Positions 44,626 through 54,156 are shown, counted from the first letter of the stretch. The stretch is DNA of 64,000 bases from Blastopirellula sp. J2-11 (GCF_024584705.1 NZ_CP097384.1:434001-498000), one strand, 5' to 3'. Made by a program: numbers and translations. The notes: a model not told the origin generated them from the letters alone.

Positions 44626-47196
44626 ATGAATACGACTCAAAAAACTGTCGATCCCTACAAAGTCATTCTTCGCATTGACGACGAAAATCGGCCGCTCAGC
44701 GCCTACCAAATCCTGCGACTTGACCTCTACGAAGACGATCCCGCCTACATTCAAATTTGCGGCGAACGAACGCGCAAAGCGCTGCAGAACTTCTTTGGAA
44801 AAATTGACCCGCCTCTGTGGCGACAGGTCTTTAACGAAGTTGAAGACGCAATCGAGATCCTGCTCGATAAGCAAAAAAAAGAGGCCTATGACATCGAGCT
44901 GAAGCGCAACGCGTCGGTCAGCGTTTCGTCAAACGGAAATGGAAGCAACGGCCATACTTCCGCAGCTCCGGCGCAAGAAGCCATCGGCGACAAAATTCTT
45001 TGCCCAACCTGCACGACGCTGAATCCGCCGAGCCGAAAGTTTTGCGCCGATTGCGGCAACGCGTTATACGTCGCCTGCGCCAAGTGCGGGTGCATGAACA
45101 CGGTTCATGAAAAGTTCTGCGGCGGATGCGGGAGCAACCTGGCTGACTCAGCTCAGCAGCAACAAAGTCATCTTGAGCAAAAATTTGTCGAAGCGGAGGA
45201 ATTGGTCGCCGCAGGGAAACATGACGCGGCCTGCCAACTGCTGCGTGAACTGACGCGGCCCACGCACGAAGGCGAAATGAAGTTCGCCCAACGCGCCGCA
45301 TTGCGCATCGAGCAAGTCATTCAAGAGAAAGAAATTTTACTGACGCGAGCGCTCACCGTCACCGAAGAAGCGACCGAGCTCTTTTCGAACAAGCAATCGG
45401 AAAAAGCGGTAGCGCTGATTCGTCAAATACCGCAAACCCTCTGGCATGAATCGCTTACGAAGCTGCACGACAAAGCGAACCACGTCCGGCGCGAGATTAA
45501 ACGACTCTCGAAAGAGATCAAATTGGCGGTCGCCGAAAAGCGGACCTCGCGATTGTTGCCGAAAGTCGAACGGCTGCTGGAACTAAAACCTCACGACGTT
45601 TCTGCGCAGCGTTTGGCTGAACGGTTGAAAAAGCATCAGCAGCAAGCCGATGTCGCCAAACGCGACAAACTACTGAGTAAAGCGAAAGAATATGTCTCGG
45701 ATTATCGTTATGAACGCGCCTATGAGGTGCTGACCGAAGTGCCGGAAGCGGTGCGCAGCGATAATTTCCAACGTTATTTTGATCAGGTCGCCGAACTTGC
45801 GTGGATCGCAAACGATATCAAAAAATCGACTCGCGTTGATCGCCCGTTGATCGGGTTGGTGAGTCGTCTGGTGAAATTGATGCCCCGCGATCGCAACGCG
45901 ATTGAAAATCTGCATAAGATGTCGCAGAAGTTTGAAAATCGCTCGCTGCGAAAAATGGAACGCGATCTAAATTGGGCCGATCCTCCCAAGCGGACGACGC
46001 TCGGTTCTCCCGTGGCGCTGCACGCCGGTCTCCACCAGATCAATTCTGAAAGGCTCGACGACAACAAGCACTTCCAAGACAACCGCGCAGCGTTTTATGT
46101 GGCGATCGGCTTGTCGTTGCAAGGCTTGGGTTTGACACAGGTTGATTTCAATCTCGCTCCGGCCAAAGCCGGCATGCTTGGCAAGCTTTCGGTCAGCCCC
46201 AAAAAAATCTCCGGTGACCGCTCCTGGGGAATCGATCTCAGCAACTCTGGCTTGAAAGCCGTTTTGCTAAGCAAGAAGAAGCTCGGCGAGAAAGAAAATG
46301 CGAAAGTCGTTGTCGTGGCGGAAGATTGCTTTCAATGCGACCACAAACGTCCTCTTTCGCGTGCGGATGACGCTGATCGACGTGGTTTGATTCAAGAGTC
46401 GGTCGAAAAGCTGATTGCCCATCTCGGCGAAGGAGGCTTTAAAGACGCGATCGTCGCGTTAGGACAACCAGCGTCGGAATTGATCGGCCGTTTTTTAAAG
46501 CTTCCGCCGGTCGAACAGAAGAAGCTGGAGAAGACGGTCCAGTACGAAGCGCGCAATCAGATCCCTTTCCCCTTGGAAGAACTTTCGACCGGTTATCATG
46601 TCTGGGATTCGCCTCCCAAGGACGAAGACGTGATCGAAGAACCAGGTCGGGAAGTCGCCTACATTGCAACTCGCTTGCTGCAACTTCAAGAACGTCTCGC
46701 ATTTCTCAAGCGGCTCGGCATTTCCCCGCACATCGTGCAGGCCGATCCCATCGCGCTGCATAATTACTTCCAATTCGACGTCTACTCGGATGCCGAAAAA
46801 GAGCAGTGCATGCGCGAAACCGATCAGACCGTCGGTATTTTGGACGTCGGCTCCGACGCCAGTACGTTGATCGTCAGTGGTTTGAACAGCCTGTGGTTCC
46901 GCACGCTCGAAGTCGGCGGCGATTCGTTTACCCGTATTTTGGTGCGTCAGATGAGTCTGACTTTCACCAAAGCGGAAGAAATGAAACGCCAACCAGACAC
47001 GGCGTCGGAAGTGAGCAAGATGTACGAAGTAATGGACACGGTCTTTAAGAACCTGACCAAGGAAACGTCGATTTCGATCAGTAACTACGCCAACGCAAAC
47101 GCCGAGCGGCCGATATCCGAGATCTCCTTGATCGGCGGCGGAGGCCAACTTCACTCGCTCGTTCGCTTGTTGCAGTATGGGCGCCAGTTCGACTAA
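44626..47196 (+). CDS. PilM-like protein fused to J-like domain and double zinc ribbon
   Basis: 856 residues from the ATG at 44626, 25 bases after the DUF1573 stop. Residues 10-90 are a J-like domain without HPD (YQILRLDLYEDDP, LLDKQKKEAYD), as in many planctomycete proteins. Residues 126-169 are two zinc ribbons (CPTC/CADC and CAKC/CGGC). A helical TPR-like region runs to about 480. From about 534 an actin-like PilM domain begins (SWGIDLSNSGLKAVLLSKKK, then LPPVEQKKLEKTVQYEARNQ, GILDVGSDASTLIVS and SLIGGGGQ). In type IV pili PilM binds PilN and ATP in the cytoplasm. The C-terminus stops soon after SLIGGGGQLHSL, about 20-30 residues short of usual PilM. Confidence 0.88.
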   Translation: MNTTQKTVDPYKVILRIDDENRPLSAYQILRLDLYEDDPAYIQICGERTRKALQNFFGKIDPPLWRQVFNEVEDAIEILLDKQKKEAYDIELKRNASVSVSSNGNGSNGHTSAAPAQEAIGDKILCPTCTTLNPPSRKFCADCGNALYVACAKCGCMNTVHEKFCGGCGSNLADSAQQQQSHLEQKFVEAEELVAAGKHDAACQLLRELTRPTHEGEMKFAQRAALRIEQVIQEKEILLTRALTVTEEATELFSNKQSEKAVALIRQIPQTLWHESLTKLHDKANHVRREIKRLSKEIKLAVAEKRTSRLLPKVERLLELKPHDVSAQRLAERLKKHQQQADVAKRDKLLSKAKEYVSDYRYERAYEVLTEVPEAVRSDNFQRYFDQVAELAWIANDIKKSTRVDRPLIGLVSRLVKLMPRDRNAIENLHKMSQKFENRSLRKMERDLNWADPPKRTTLGSPVALHAGLHQINSERLDDNKHFQDNRAAFYVAIGLSLQGLGLTQVDFNLAPAKAGMLGKLSVSPKKISGDRSWGIDLSNSGLKAVLLSKKKLGEKENAKVVVVAEDCFQCDHKRPLSRADDADRRGLIQESVEKLIAHLGEGGFKDAIVALGQPASELIGRFLKLPPVEQKKLEKTVQYEARNQIPFPLEELSTGYHVWDSPPKDEDVIEEPGREVAYIATRLLQLQERLAFLKRLGISPHIVQADPIALHNYFQFDVYSDAEKEQCMRETDQTVGILDVGSDASTLIVSGLNSLWFRTLEVGGDSFTRILVRQMSLTFTKAEEMKRQPDTASEVSKMYEVMDTVFKNLTKETSISISNYANANAERPISEISLIGGGGQLHSLVRLLQYGRQFD

Positions 47197-47219
47197 GGCC
47201 GAAACTGCGCGAGCTCCGC

Positions 47220-47301
47220 GTAGGGCCGGCCGTGCCTGCCGCGACTTAGGCGGGCCCTGCCGATAAGTGGCTAGCGAGACGGCAGGCACGGCCGGCCCTA
47301 C
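47220..47301. repeat. REPIN-like element C, 22-bp inverted repeats
   Basis: Perfect 22-base reverse complements at 47220-47241 and 47280-47301 (arm core GGGCCGGCCGTGCCTGCCG) around a 38-base centre. It sits 23 bases after the pilM-like stop and 28 before the convergent ABC ATPase stop. GC-rich, no open frame; possibly works as a bidirectional terminator. Confidence 0.9.
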
Positions 47302-47329
47302 CATTCTCCGCAGAACAAACGCCAACGCT

Positions 47330-48028
47330 CTAACCCGGGAAGATTCCTTCGCCGGCGATCATTCCGTCTCGCATATAGATCTGCCGCTTCGCTTGTTCGG
47401 CGATATCGGGCTCGTGCGTCACCATGATGATGGTGCGACCTTCGCGATTCAGCTTTCCTAAGATCTGCATGATCTCGGCGCCGGTTTTAGAATCCAAGTT
47501 GCCGGTCGGCTCGTCGGCCAAGATGATCTCGGGGTCGTTCAGCAGTGCTCGGGCAATCGCGACGCGTTGTTGCTGACCGCCGGAAAGCTGGTACGGCCGA
47601 TGGTCTAGGCGATCCGAAAGTCCGACCTGCTCGGCCAAGTCCAGACAACGATTCCTATCGCGCGAAGAAATCGGCGGTCTGCCGGGTCGATACTGCAATG
47701 GAACCTGAATATTTTCTAGAACCGTGTACTGGGCGATCAGATTGTACGACTGAAAGATGAACCCAATCAGTTGATTGCGGACTTGCGACAACTGCCGATC
47801 ACTGAGCGTCGAGACGTCATATCCACCCAGGATATAGCGTCCATAAGTCGGGCGGTCGAGTGCTCCCAACAGATTCAACAACGTGCTCTTGCCGCTGCCA
47901 GAAGAGCCCATCAGCGCTACAAAGTCTCCTTCCGGAAACGCGGCCGTAACTCCGCGCAGCGCCTTCACCACCACATCGCCCAGATGGTAGTGCTTTTCCA
48001 GGTTTTCAAATTCAGCCGCCATCCGCAT
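47330..48028 (-). CDS. ABC transporter ATPase (LolD/MacB type)
   Basis: 232 residues. Walker A GSSGSGKSTLLNLLG, Q-loop FIFQSYNLIAQYTVLEN, signature LSGGQQQRVAIARALLNDP, Walker B ILADEPTGNLDSKTG and H-loop MVTHEPD. It is the cytoplasmic ATPase of the exporter whose permease, adaptor and TolC-like genes precede it on this strand; the gap to the permease is 26 bases. ATG at 48028 or 48022. Confidence 0.97.
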   Translation of the reverse strand: MRMAAEFENLEKHYHLGDVVVKALRGVTAAFPEGDFVALMGSSGSGKSTLLNLLGALDRPTYGRYILGGYDVSTLSDRQLSQVRNQLIGFIFQSYNLIAQYTVLENIQVPLQYRPGRPPISSRDRNRCLDLAEQVGLSDRLDHRPYQLSGGQQQRVAIARALLNDPEIILADEPTGNLDSKTGAEIMQILGKLNREGRTIIMVTHEPDIAEQAKRQIYMRDGMIAGEGIFPG

Positions 48029-48054
48029 GGCTTGGGGCGCTCCAGAGAAGAATG

Positions 48055-49392
48055 CTATTCGTGACGCAGCGCTTCGATCGGATCCATCATCGCGGCGCGG
48101 CGAGCAGGATAAAGTCCAAACAGCACGCCGACGCCGACCGAGATTAAGAAGGAAGCGATGATCGACCAGATCGCGATGCGTGGTTGTAAATCACGGATCG
48201 TTGTCGGGAGCGTACTCCAAACTTCCGGCAGCCAGCGCTCCATCCCGGTTTGCGCCAAATAGGTCGCCGGGATGCAGCCGAAGCCGAAGACCACGCCGAT
48301 CATTCCGCCGGCGGCCGACAGCACTATTGTCTCGGCCAAAAATTGAATGATCACATCTTCTTGCGTCGCGCCTAACGCACGTCGAATGCCGATCTCTCGC
48401 GTTCGTTCGGTGACCGTCGCCAACATGATATTCATGATGCCGATACCGCCGACCAAGAGCGAAATGCCGGCGATCAAAATCAATAAGACGTTGAACATCA
48501 TTCGCAACATCTCGGCCTGTCGCAACAGTTCGCTAGGAACCACAACCGCGTAGTCCCCCAAAGGATGGTACTTTTCGAGCAAGATCTCGATGATCCCCGC
48601 CGCTTCCTCCACTTCTTCCACTTCGCCCACGGTCACCGTAATTTGCGAAAGCTGAACGATCTCTCCTTCGCGGCTGCCGGAGCGGGACGTGATGACTTGA
48701 TCTCCGATCCGCAGTCGCAACGTTGACAGCGGAATATAGACGTCCGTATTGAAATCGCGCCCCGCGAGACTGCCGCCGATCGCCGCCGACGGGGTTCGAT
48801 CGGCTGTCTGCCCGATGACCTTGTAAACGTCTGACTTGCCGTTGAACTGAATCTCGATCTTGCGACCTACGGGATTCTCATGAGCGAACAAATTGGTCGC
48901 TGCCCCCGCCGCCAACACGCAGACGTTTTCTTCGCCGATCACGTCCCGATCCGATAGAAAACGTCCTCGCTCGACAAGCAGGTGATTCATATCGCGATAG
49001 TCGGGCGTCACCCCCAGCAATTGAATTTCGCTCTCACGCGATCCCGCGCGAGCATCCCCTTTGATTTCGCGCATCGGCACCGCACGGCGAATCGTGGGGA
49101 CTCCTTCCAAAATTCGTTGATAGTCGTCACGCGTCAGTCCGTATTCGATAATAAAGCTGCTGCCGGTCGTCGAACCGGACGATGGCTTCATACTGCGGAC
49201 GATGACATTCGTAGCGCCCAGGTCTTTGATCTGCTGCTGCGCCTGGTAACTTACTCCTTCTCCCATGGCGACCAGCCAAATCACGGCCGTCACGCCGATC
49301 ATGATGCCGAGCATCGCCAGGCCAGAGCGGAGTTTGTGCAGCATCAGGCTCTTAAAACCGAGCCGAATTGTCGAGAACAGTCGCTGAATCAT
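48055..49392 (-). CDS. MacB-like ABC transporter permease
   Basis: 445 residues. N-terminal helix (AMLGIMIGVTAVIWLVAMGEG), large periplasmic MacB_PCD domain of about 240 residues, and three helices in the FtsX/MacB region (LLILIAGISLLVGGIGIMNIMLATVTERTREIGIRRA). Start ATG at 49392 overlaps the stop of the adaptor gene by 4 bases, so translation is coupled. It exports a small molecule, peptide or lipoprotein through the tripartite complex; substrate unknown. Confidence 0.96.
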   Translation of the reverse strand: MIQRLFSTIRLGFKSLMLHKLRSGLAMLGIMIGVTAVIWLVAMGEGVSYQAQQQIKDLGATNVIVRSMKPSSGSTTGSSFIIEYGLTRDDYQRILEGVPTIRRAVPMREIKGDARAGSRESEIQLLGVTPDYRDMNHLLVERGRFLSDRDVIGEENVCVLAAGAATNLFAHENPVGRKIEIQFNGKSDVYKVIGQTADRTPSAAIGGSLAGRDFNTDVYIPLSTLRLRIGDQVITSRSGSREGEIVQLSQITVTVGEVEEVEEAAGIIEILLEKYHPLGDYAVVVPSELLRQAEMLRMMFNVLLILIAGISLLVGGIGIMNIMLATVTERTREIGIRRALGATQEDVIIQFLAETIVLSAAGGMIGVVFGFGCIPATYLAQTGMERWLPEVWSTLPTTIRDLQPRIAIWSIIASFLISVGVGVLFGLYPARRAAMMDPIEALRHE

Positions 49393-51158
49393 GAACGCGG
49401 AGGGCCTCCTGCGGGGCCGCCAGACGGCGGCGCTCCGGTTCCGCTGCGCGACTTTTCTCTTTCGGCACGAGACGCAGCCATCTCGTTGCGGGTAATGAAA
49501 CCGTCTCCATCTTTGTCGATACGATCAAAGAAGTTCTTCATCGGCGCCGGCGCTTCATCACGGCTGAGCTTGCCATCTTGATCGGCGTCGTTTTGAAACG
49601 GGTCAGGGCGAGCAGATCCGCCGCCTGGTCCACCAGCAGGCGGACCGCTGGCGGTTGGTCCGCCGCTGTCGGATGGACTTGCCTGTCCGGCTGCGGAAGC
49701 TTCACCGCTCACTTCCGCAAGCGGCTCTGGTCCGGCATCGGCGACGATTCGCGCGTCAGCGACGACCGCGCGGGGATTACGCAGCACCAGGTCGCCGATT
49801 TTGACTCCGTCCAGCACTTCGATCAATTTGTCGTTGGTTTGTCCCAGCGTCAGCGGACGCCGTTCGGCGCCGGTCAGCGTTTGCACCCAACAAAAGTAGT
49901 TACCACGTTGCTCGACGACCGCCGAGACCGGTACGGTCAGCGCATCACGAATATCGGCAACTTGGATCTCCACAAACGCGGTCAGCCCAGGGCGAAGCGC
50001 CTCTTGCGTGCCGTCGATCGAAACAATCGTGCCATATTCTTTGACGTTGGCCGAAAACCAACCGGTTGGTTCCGGCTGATTGGCGATGCCGGTCACTTTC
50101 CCTTGAAAGGTCCGATCTTGAATCACAATTCGCGCCGGCATGTCGGTCCGAATGCGGTCAATCTTCGATTCGTGAATTGTCACTTTGACTTGCATCTTCG
50201 CCAGATCCGGAATGCGCACGATCGTCTGCCCTTCACGCACGATGGTTCCTTCGGCGATCCCGGTCTCGGTCGAACCGCGACGATCGGTCTCGTTGGCGTA
50301 GACGACCATGCCATTTTGCGGCGCTTGGATGACGCAATTCACGAGCTGCTTTTCCAGTCGATCCAGCCGCGCCTTTTCCAACTGGAACGCCGCTTCTTCA
50401 GAACGCATGCGCGCTTCGGCCGAATCGCGGGCCGCTTCCAATTCGCGGATCGTTTTCTGTTTCGTGAAATCGGTCAAGACGCGTTTGCTCGTTTCGGCCA
50501 CTTCCAAATCTAGCTTGGCCCGTTCGACGGCGTAAACGTCCGCTTCGCGCTGTAGCGCCGTCACGTAACCTTTGCGCGACATCCGCTTGCTGTAACCGAG
50601 CATGTCTTGAGCGGTGGTCAGATTTTGCTGCGCAATCTTGATCGTCGCTTCCATCTGCTGCAGCGTTTGCAGGAAGGTCCCTTCCGCGTATTCTTGCACC
50701 GCCAACTTCGCCGCTTCAAAGGCTTCTTGCGTTTCGATCTTGGTCGCCAGCGCCTTTTCGTAAACGATCTTCTGGGCGTTCAATTGATCTTCGATCGCCG
50801 AAGTATCAATGCGGATAATCTCTTCACCTTTGGTGACCCGTTTGCCATCTTCGACGATCCACAGAATCGTGCCGCCGCCGGCGATCTCGCACTTCACGTC
50901 AATATTGCTGGCGCTCTCCACGTTGCCATCGTCGGTGACGGTGATCAACAAGCGTTCGCGCTGCACTTCGTAAGTGAGCGCGCCGCTCACTTCGTTGGTT
51001 GATCCCCAGATGCCGGAGCTGGGCAGGTAATAGGCGCCAAACGCGATTCCCGCGACGAGCAGCACCAACAGAATCGGCCAAAACCAATTGCGCCGCGAAG
51101 TTTCTAAGCGCAGGCGAGGCCGCGATTCGGGCGAGCTGTTTTCGACAGAAGCGGACAT
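49389..51158 (-). CDS. Periplasmic adaptor (MacA/HlyD-type) with C-terminal EF-hands
   Basis: 589 residues. N-terminal helix (WFWPILLVLLVAGIAFGAYY), biotinyl-lipoyl/coiled-coil hairpin (CEIAGGGTILWIVEDGKRVT, a long helical region at about 140-290) and beta-barrel domain (GTQEALRPGLTAFVEI). After a Ser/Gly/Pro-rich linker come two EF-hand loops, DADQDGKLSRDE and DKDGDGFITRNE, then a Pro/Gly-rich tail. It links the permease to the TolC-like protein. EF-hands are unusual in this family and suggest Ca2+ dependence. ATG at 51158, overlapping the permease start at its end. Confidence 0.94.
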   Translation of the reverse strand: MSASVENSSPESRPRLRLETSRRNWFWPILLVLLVAGIAFGAYYLPSSGIWGSTNEVSGALTYEVQRERLLITVTDDGNVESASNIDVKCEIAGGGTILWIVEDGKRVTKGEEIIRIDTSAIEDQLNAQKIVYEKALATKIETQEAFEAAKLAVQEYAEGTFLQTLQQMEATIKIAQQNLTTAQDMLGYSKRMSRKGYVTALQREADVYAVERAKLDLEVAETSKRVLTDFTKQKTIRELEAARDSAEARMRSEEAAFQLEKARLDRLEKQLVNCVIQAPQNGMVVYANETDRRGSTETGIAEGTIVREGQTIVRIPDLAKMQVKVTIHESKIDRIRTDMPARIVIQDRTFQGKVTGIANQPEPTGWFSANVKEYGTIVSIDGTQEALRPGLTAFVEIQVADIRDALTVPVSAVVEQRGNYFCWVQTLTGAERRPLTLGQTNDKLIEVLDGVKIGDLVLRNPRAVVADARIVADAGPEPLAEVSGEASAAGQASPSDSGGPTASGPPAGGPGGGSARPDPFQNDADQDGKLSRDEAPAPMKNFFDRIDKDGDGFITRNEMAASRAEREKSRSGTGAPPSGGPAGGPPRS

Positions 51159-51234
51159 ATCGCTGGTCCTTGGAAGGCGGGAAAGTCGTCACCTAGACTT
51201 AACCCCTTCCATTATCGCAGGTTCCGCTCGAAAT

Positions 51235-54156
51235 TCATCCGTTTTCAGGCGGGAAAAGTGGAGCCGCCGCCTGCTCCCCCTCTTTGCGGGCACGCATCTC
51301 CTGCAACATCTGCTGTATCTCGCTGTTGGTGTACCGCCGCTCGCGGCTGACTTCGATTTCGTAAGCCTCTGGCAGCGGCGCGACCAGGGTCTGGTTAGGA
51401 CGACTCTCCTGCGGGTTGGCAGTCGCCACTTGGTCGGAATAGGACGAAGGTACCGGTTGGGCCGCGACGTTCTCTTTTTCATGAGGCAACAAGCGAGCCA
51501 ACCAGCGATCGACGCGCCACAGCGGCGGATCAGCCGATTCGGGCTGAGCGAGATCGGTTGACTCGGTCTCCTCCACTTCCGCTTCTTCGGGAAGATCAAA
51601 GTATCCTTCCTGCAGCCACTCCATCGGCACGGCCGGGGGCAGTTCGATCTCTTCCGAAGCGTCGGGAGGTCGTAAGTCCAACGGCGTATCGACCCAGATC
51701 CCCTCGTGGTCAATCTGCATGATCCCCAACTGGCGATAGAGACGCATCCGGTTCGCTTCGTAGTTGAGCCAGACGCTCATCAAGTTGTTTTGCGTATTAC
51801 GCAAGTCGGACAAGGCGAACAGCAAATTCTGCGCGGCGGTTGGGCCCAGCGACAATGCCGGCTGGCCAGGTTCGGCGGGGGCGACCGGTGCGCTCAGCGC
51901 TTCGCGCGTTTGATCGACGCGGCGAATCGCGATCACCACCGCTCGGCGCTGAATCTCTAGATTCAAACGGAGTTGCTCTAGAGTGCGCAGCGACGCCCGC
52001 AGATCGGCGAAGACCGAGTCATCAAATTGAATCAAGTCGCGACGATCTTGCTGGTACTCAATCAGCTGCTGACGAAAGCTGTTGCGTTCGACCAAACGGG
52101 TCAACGGCGGATCAAACTGAACCGACGCTCGCAACGAACCTGTTTGACTGCGGAACTGGGCCGGGTTTTCGCCCAAGGTCTGCAGATCGCCGCTGAAAGC
52201 GATCGTCAAATTCGACTTCAGCGCGTTGGCGTTGTACTCGATCAAGCGCCAGGTATCGACCAACGACGCGCGATTGTTCATCCAGTCCAAGCGATTGGCG
52301 CGGGCAATTTCGAGCGCCTGCTCCGGCGTCAAATAGACGCGTTGAATGTTGATCTGTTCAATCCGAGCGCGAGCTTCAATCAATCCCAACTCGCTGACTA
52401 GGTTCTTCATCTCGACCAGACGAGCGACCAATTGATCCGCGACAACGTTCGGCTCGACCATCCCGATCTGGCTGGCGAGCTTTTCCACGTTCTCACGATT
52501 CAAATCGTTACGAGACTCCAAATCGTCGACTTCTTCGATCAAACGATCCTTGTCTCGCTCAAACAATCCACGCTCTGACTCTGTCATTTCCAAGGTACGC
52601 GCCGGAGTGACGCTCTCCAGCTTTTGCAGGTCCGCTGGAATCTCACCAACGCGCGTGTCAACTTCATGTTGTAACGAATCAACATCCTCGATCGACATCT
52701 GCAGATCTTCGAGCGTCGGGATGTGCGGGAGGTCGCCAAATCGCGAGATGTATTCTTCGATCGCGACTTGCGTTTGCGTCGTCGCGGGATCGGTCAGCTT
52801 GAATTTTTGAATCAACTCGTCATTCAACGCAATCGGCAAATTCGGCGGCAGACCAAGCGTCGATCGCTTGAACGTATCGAGCGCCGTCTCCAGGTTGTTG
52901 TGCGCCTGCAGCAGGTTGGCCCGTTCCGTCTCAATATTTTGCCGAAATTGATCGACCTGCGCGATATCGATCAGGCCTGCGTCCAGGTTCGCCTCCAAGA
53001 GATCGAGCGTTCGCTCTTGTGCCGATAGACTGTCTTGGGTGTTACGAATCTGCTGCAACTGTTGGAGCAAACCAAGGAACCCGCCGACGGTACCGGCGCC
53101 GCCGCCTGCGAAACCCGAGCCGCTGGCTCCTGCTCCCCCGGCGCCGTTGGCGTTGAATCCTCGCCCAAAGCCGGTCGCGTCGCCAACACCGCCAAAACCG
53201 CCGCTTCCTTGTCCGGTGAACCCGGTCAAACCGGTGCCGCCAAAGAAACCGCCGCGGCGCTGGGGACCGGCGACGCCTAGCTCGCCGAAGGCGACTTGCG
53301 TGTAAAACCCTTGCCGATATTGGGCGTACGCGCGCAGGTTCGCCAGCAAGGTTCGCTCGGCGATCGTTAACTGCTCCAGGGCGATCACTCGCCCACCGGC
53401 ACGCAAGATCGGCTGAACCAAACCAAAGTTCAAAATCGACGTCGTCACGCCACGGTTTGGCCCGGCGAACTCCCAAATGGTCGAATTGGCGATGCCGACC
53501 AAGAACTCGCCGGCGGTCGCAAACTTGCGATTCATCTCCAGACCATTGTCGAGACGCAGCTTGCTGCTTTCACCACCGGCGCGCTCTTGGCCCAAATGCT
53601 CGAACTGGGTGAAGTTACCGCCGAAGAACTGCACGTCAAACCGAAAACGTTCGGTGCTAACGTCGAGCGAGGAGAGATAAATCGTTTCCAACTGCTGTTG
53701 ATAGTCTGGCGATTGCAAGATGGCGAGACGCACCGAGTCGTCCAGGTCGAGCATGATCTCGCCTTGCTCGGTTACGTCCGAATGCTGGTACAGCTCTTCC
53801 AACCACCGGGGGTTTTCCAAGATCGGCCGGATACCGTTGCGTCCCCAATGGCTCCAGCCCTTTTTGTTATCGACCATGTGCATGTAACGATGCGAATAGG
53901 GATCATCCGGCGGCATCGGCGGTTTGACCGGGTCATACGTATCGTAGTAGCGGCTGCGCGGATTGACATCGATATTGAAATTGTCGATCGCCCAGCGAGG
54001 ATTGTTCGACTTTTGCGCGACGAGTGACTGCGCTTCGGCATCGGCGTTGGCGACATAGCCATAGCGGTTGCATCCGGTCGACGCCCAACAGAACAGGGTC
54101 GACAGCGCGGCGCACGTCGCAAGCTTCCCGATCGTAGCTAAAGACTTGGGGTTCAT
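51235..54156 (-). CDS. TolC-family outer-membrane protein, glycine-rich insert
   Basis: 973 residues, long for the family. Lipobox STGC (Cys29) ends the signal. The central helical repeats characteristic of TolC occur at about 165-300 and again to about 870 (PEQALEIARANRLDWMNNRA, LRLNLEIQRRAVVIAIRRVD). Between them lies a Gly-rich segment at about 305-365 (GFFGGTGLTGFTG, GGFGGVGDATGFGRG) and a coiled coil (DVDSLQHEVDTRVGEIPADL). It forms the outer-membrane channel of the exporter; its stop is 76 bases from the adaptor start. Confidence 0.93.
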   Translation of the reverse strand: MNPKSLATIGKLATCAALSTLFCWASTGCNRYGYVANADAEAQSLVAQKSNNPRWAIDNFNIDVNPRSRYYDTYDPVKPPMPPDDPYSHRYMHMVDNKKGWSHWGRNGIRPILENPRWLEELYQHSDVTEQGEIMLDLDDSVRLAILQSPDYQQQLETIYLSSLDVSTERFRFDVQFFGGNFTQFEHLGQERAGGESSKLRLDNGLEMNRKFATAGEFLVGIANSTIWEFAGPNRGVTTSILNFGLVQPILRAGGRVIALEQLTIAERTLLANLRAYAQYRQGFYTQVAFGELGVAGPQRRGGFFGGTGLTGFTGQGSGGFGGVGDATGFGRGFNANGAGGAGASGSGFAGGGAGTVGGFLGLLQQLQQIRNTQDSLSAQERTLDLLEANLDAGLIDIAQVDQFRQNIETERANLLQAHNNLETALDTFKRSTLGLPPNLPIALNDELIQKFKLTDPATTQTQVAIEEYISRFGDLPHIPTLEDLQMSIEDVDSLQHEVDTRVGEIPADLQKLESVTPARTLEMTESERGLFERDKDRLIEEVDDLESRNDLNRENVEKLASQIGMVEPNVVADQLVARLVEMKNLVSELGLIEARARIEQINIQRVYLTPEQALEIARANRLDWMNNRASLVDTWRLIEYNANALKSNLTIAFSGDLQTLGENPAQFRSQTGSLRASVQFDPPLTRLVERNSFRQQLIEYQQDRRDLIQFDDSVFADLRASLRTLEQLRLNLEIQRRAVVIAIRRVDQTREALSAPVAPAEPGQPALSLGPTAAQNLLFALSDLRNTQNNLMSVWLNYEANRMRLYRQLGIMQIDHEGIWVDTPLDLRPPDASEEIELPPAVPMEWLQEGYFDLPEEAEVEETESTDLAQPESADPPLWRVDRWLARLLPHEKENVAAQPVPSSYSDQVATANPQESRPNQTLVAPLPEAYEIEVSRERRYTNSEIQQMLQEMRARKEGEQAAAPLFPPENG

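Noticed and set aside
53042-53476. Arg-rich frames opposite the TolC glycine-rich segment
   Set aside because: Low-complexity shadows of the Gly codons in the TolC gene.
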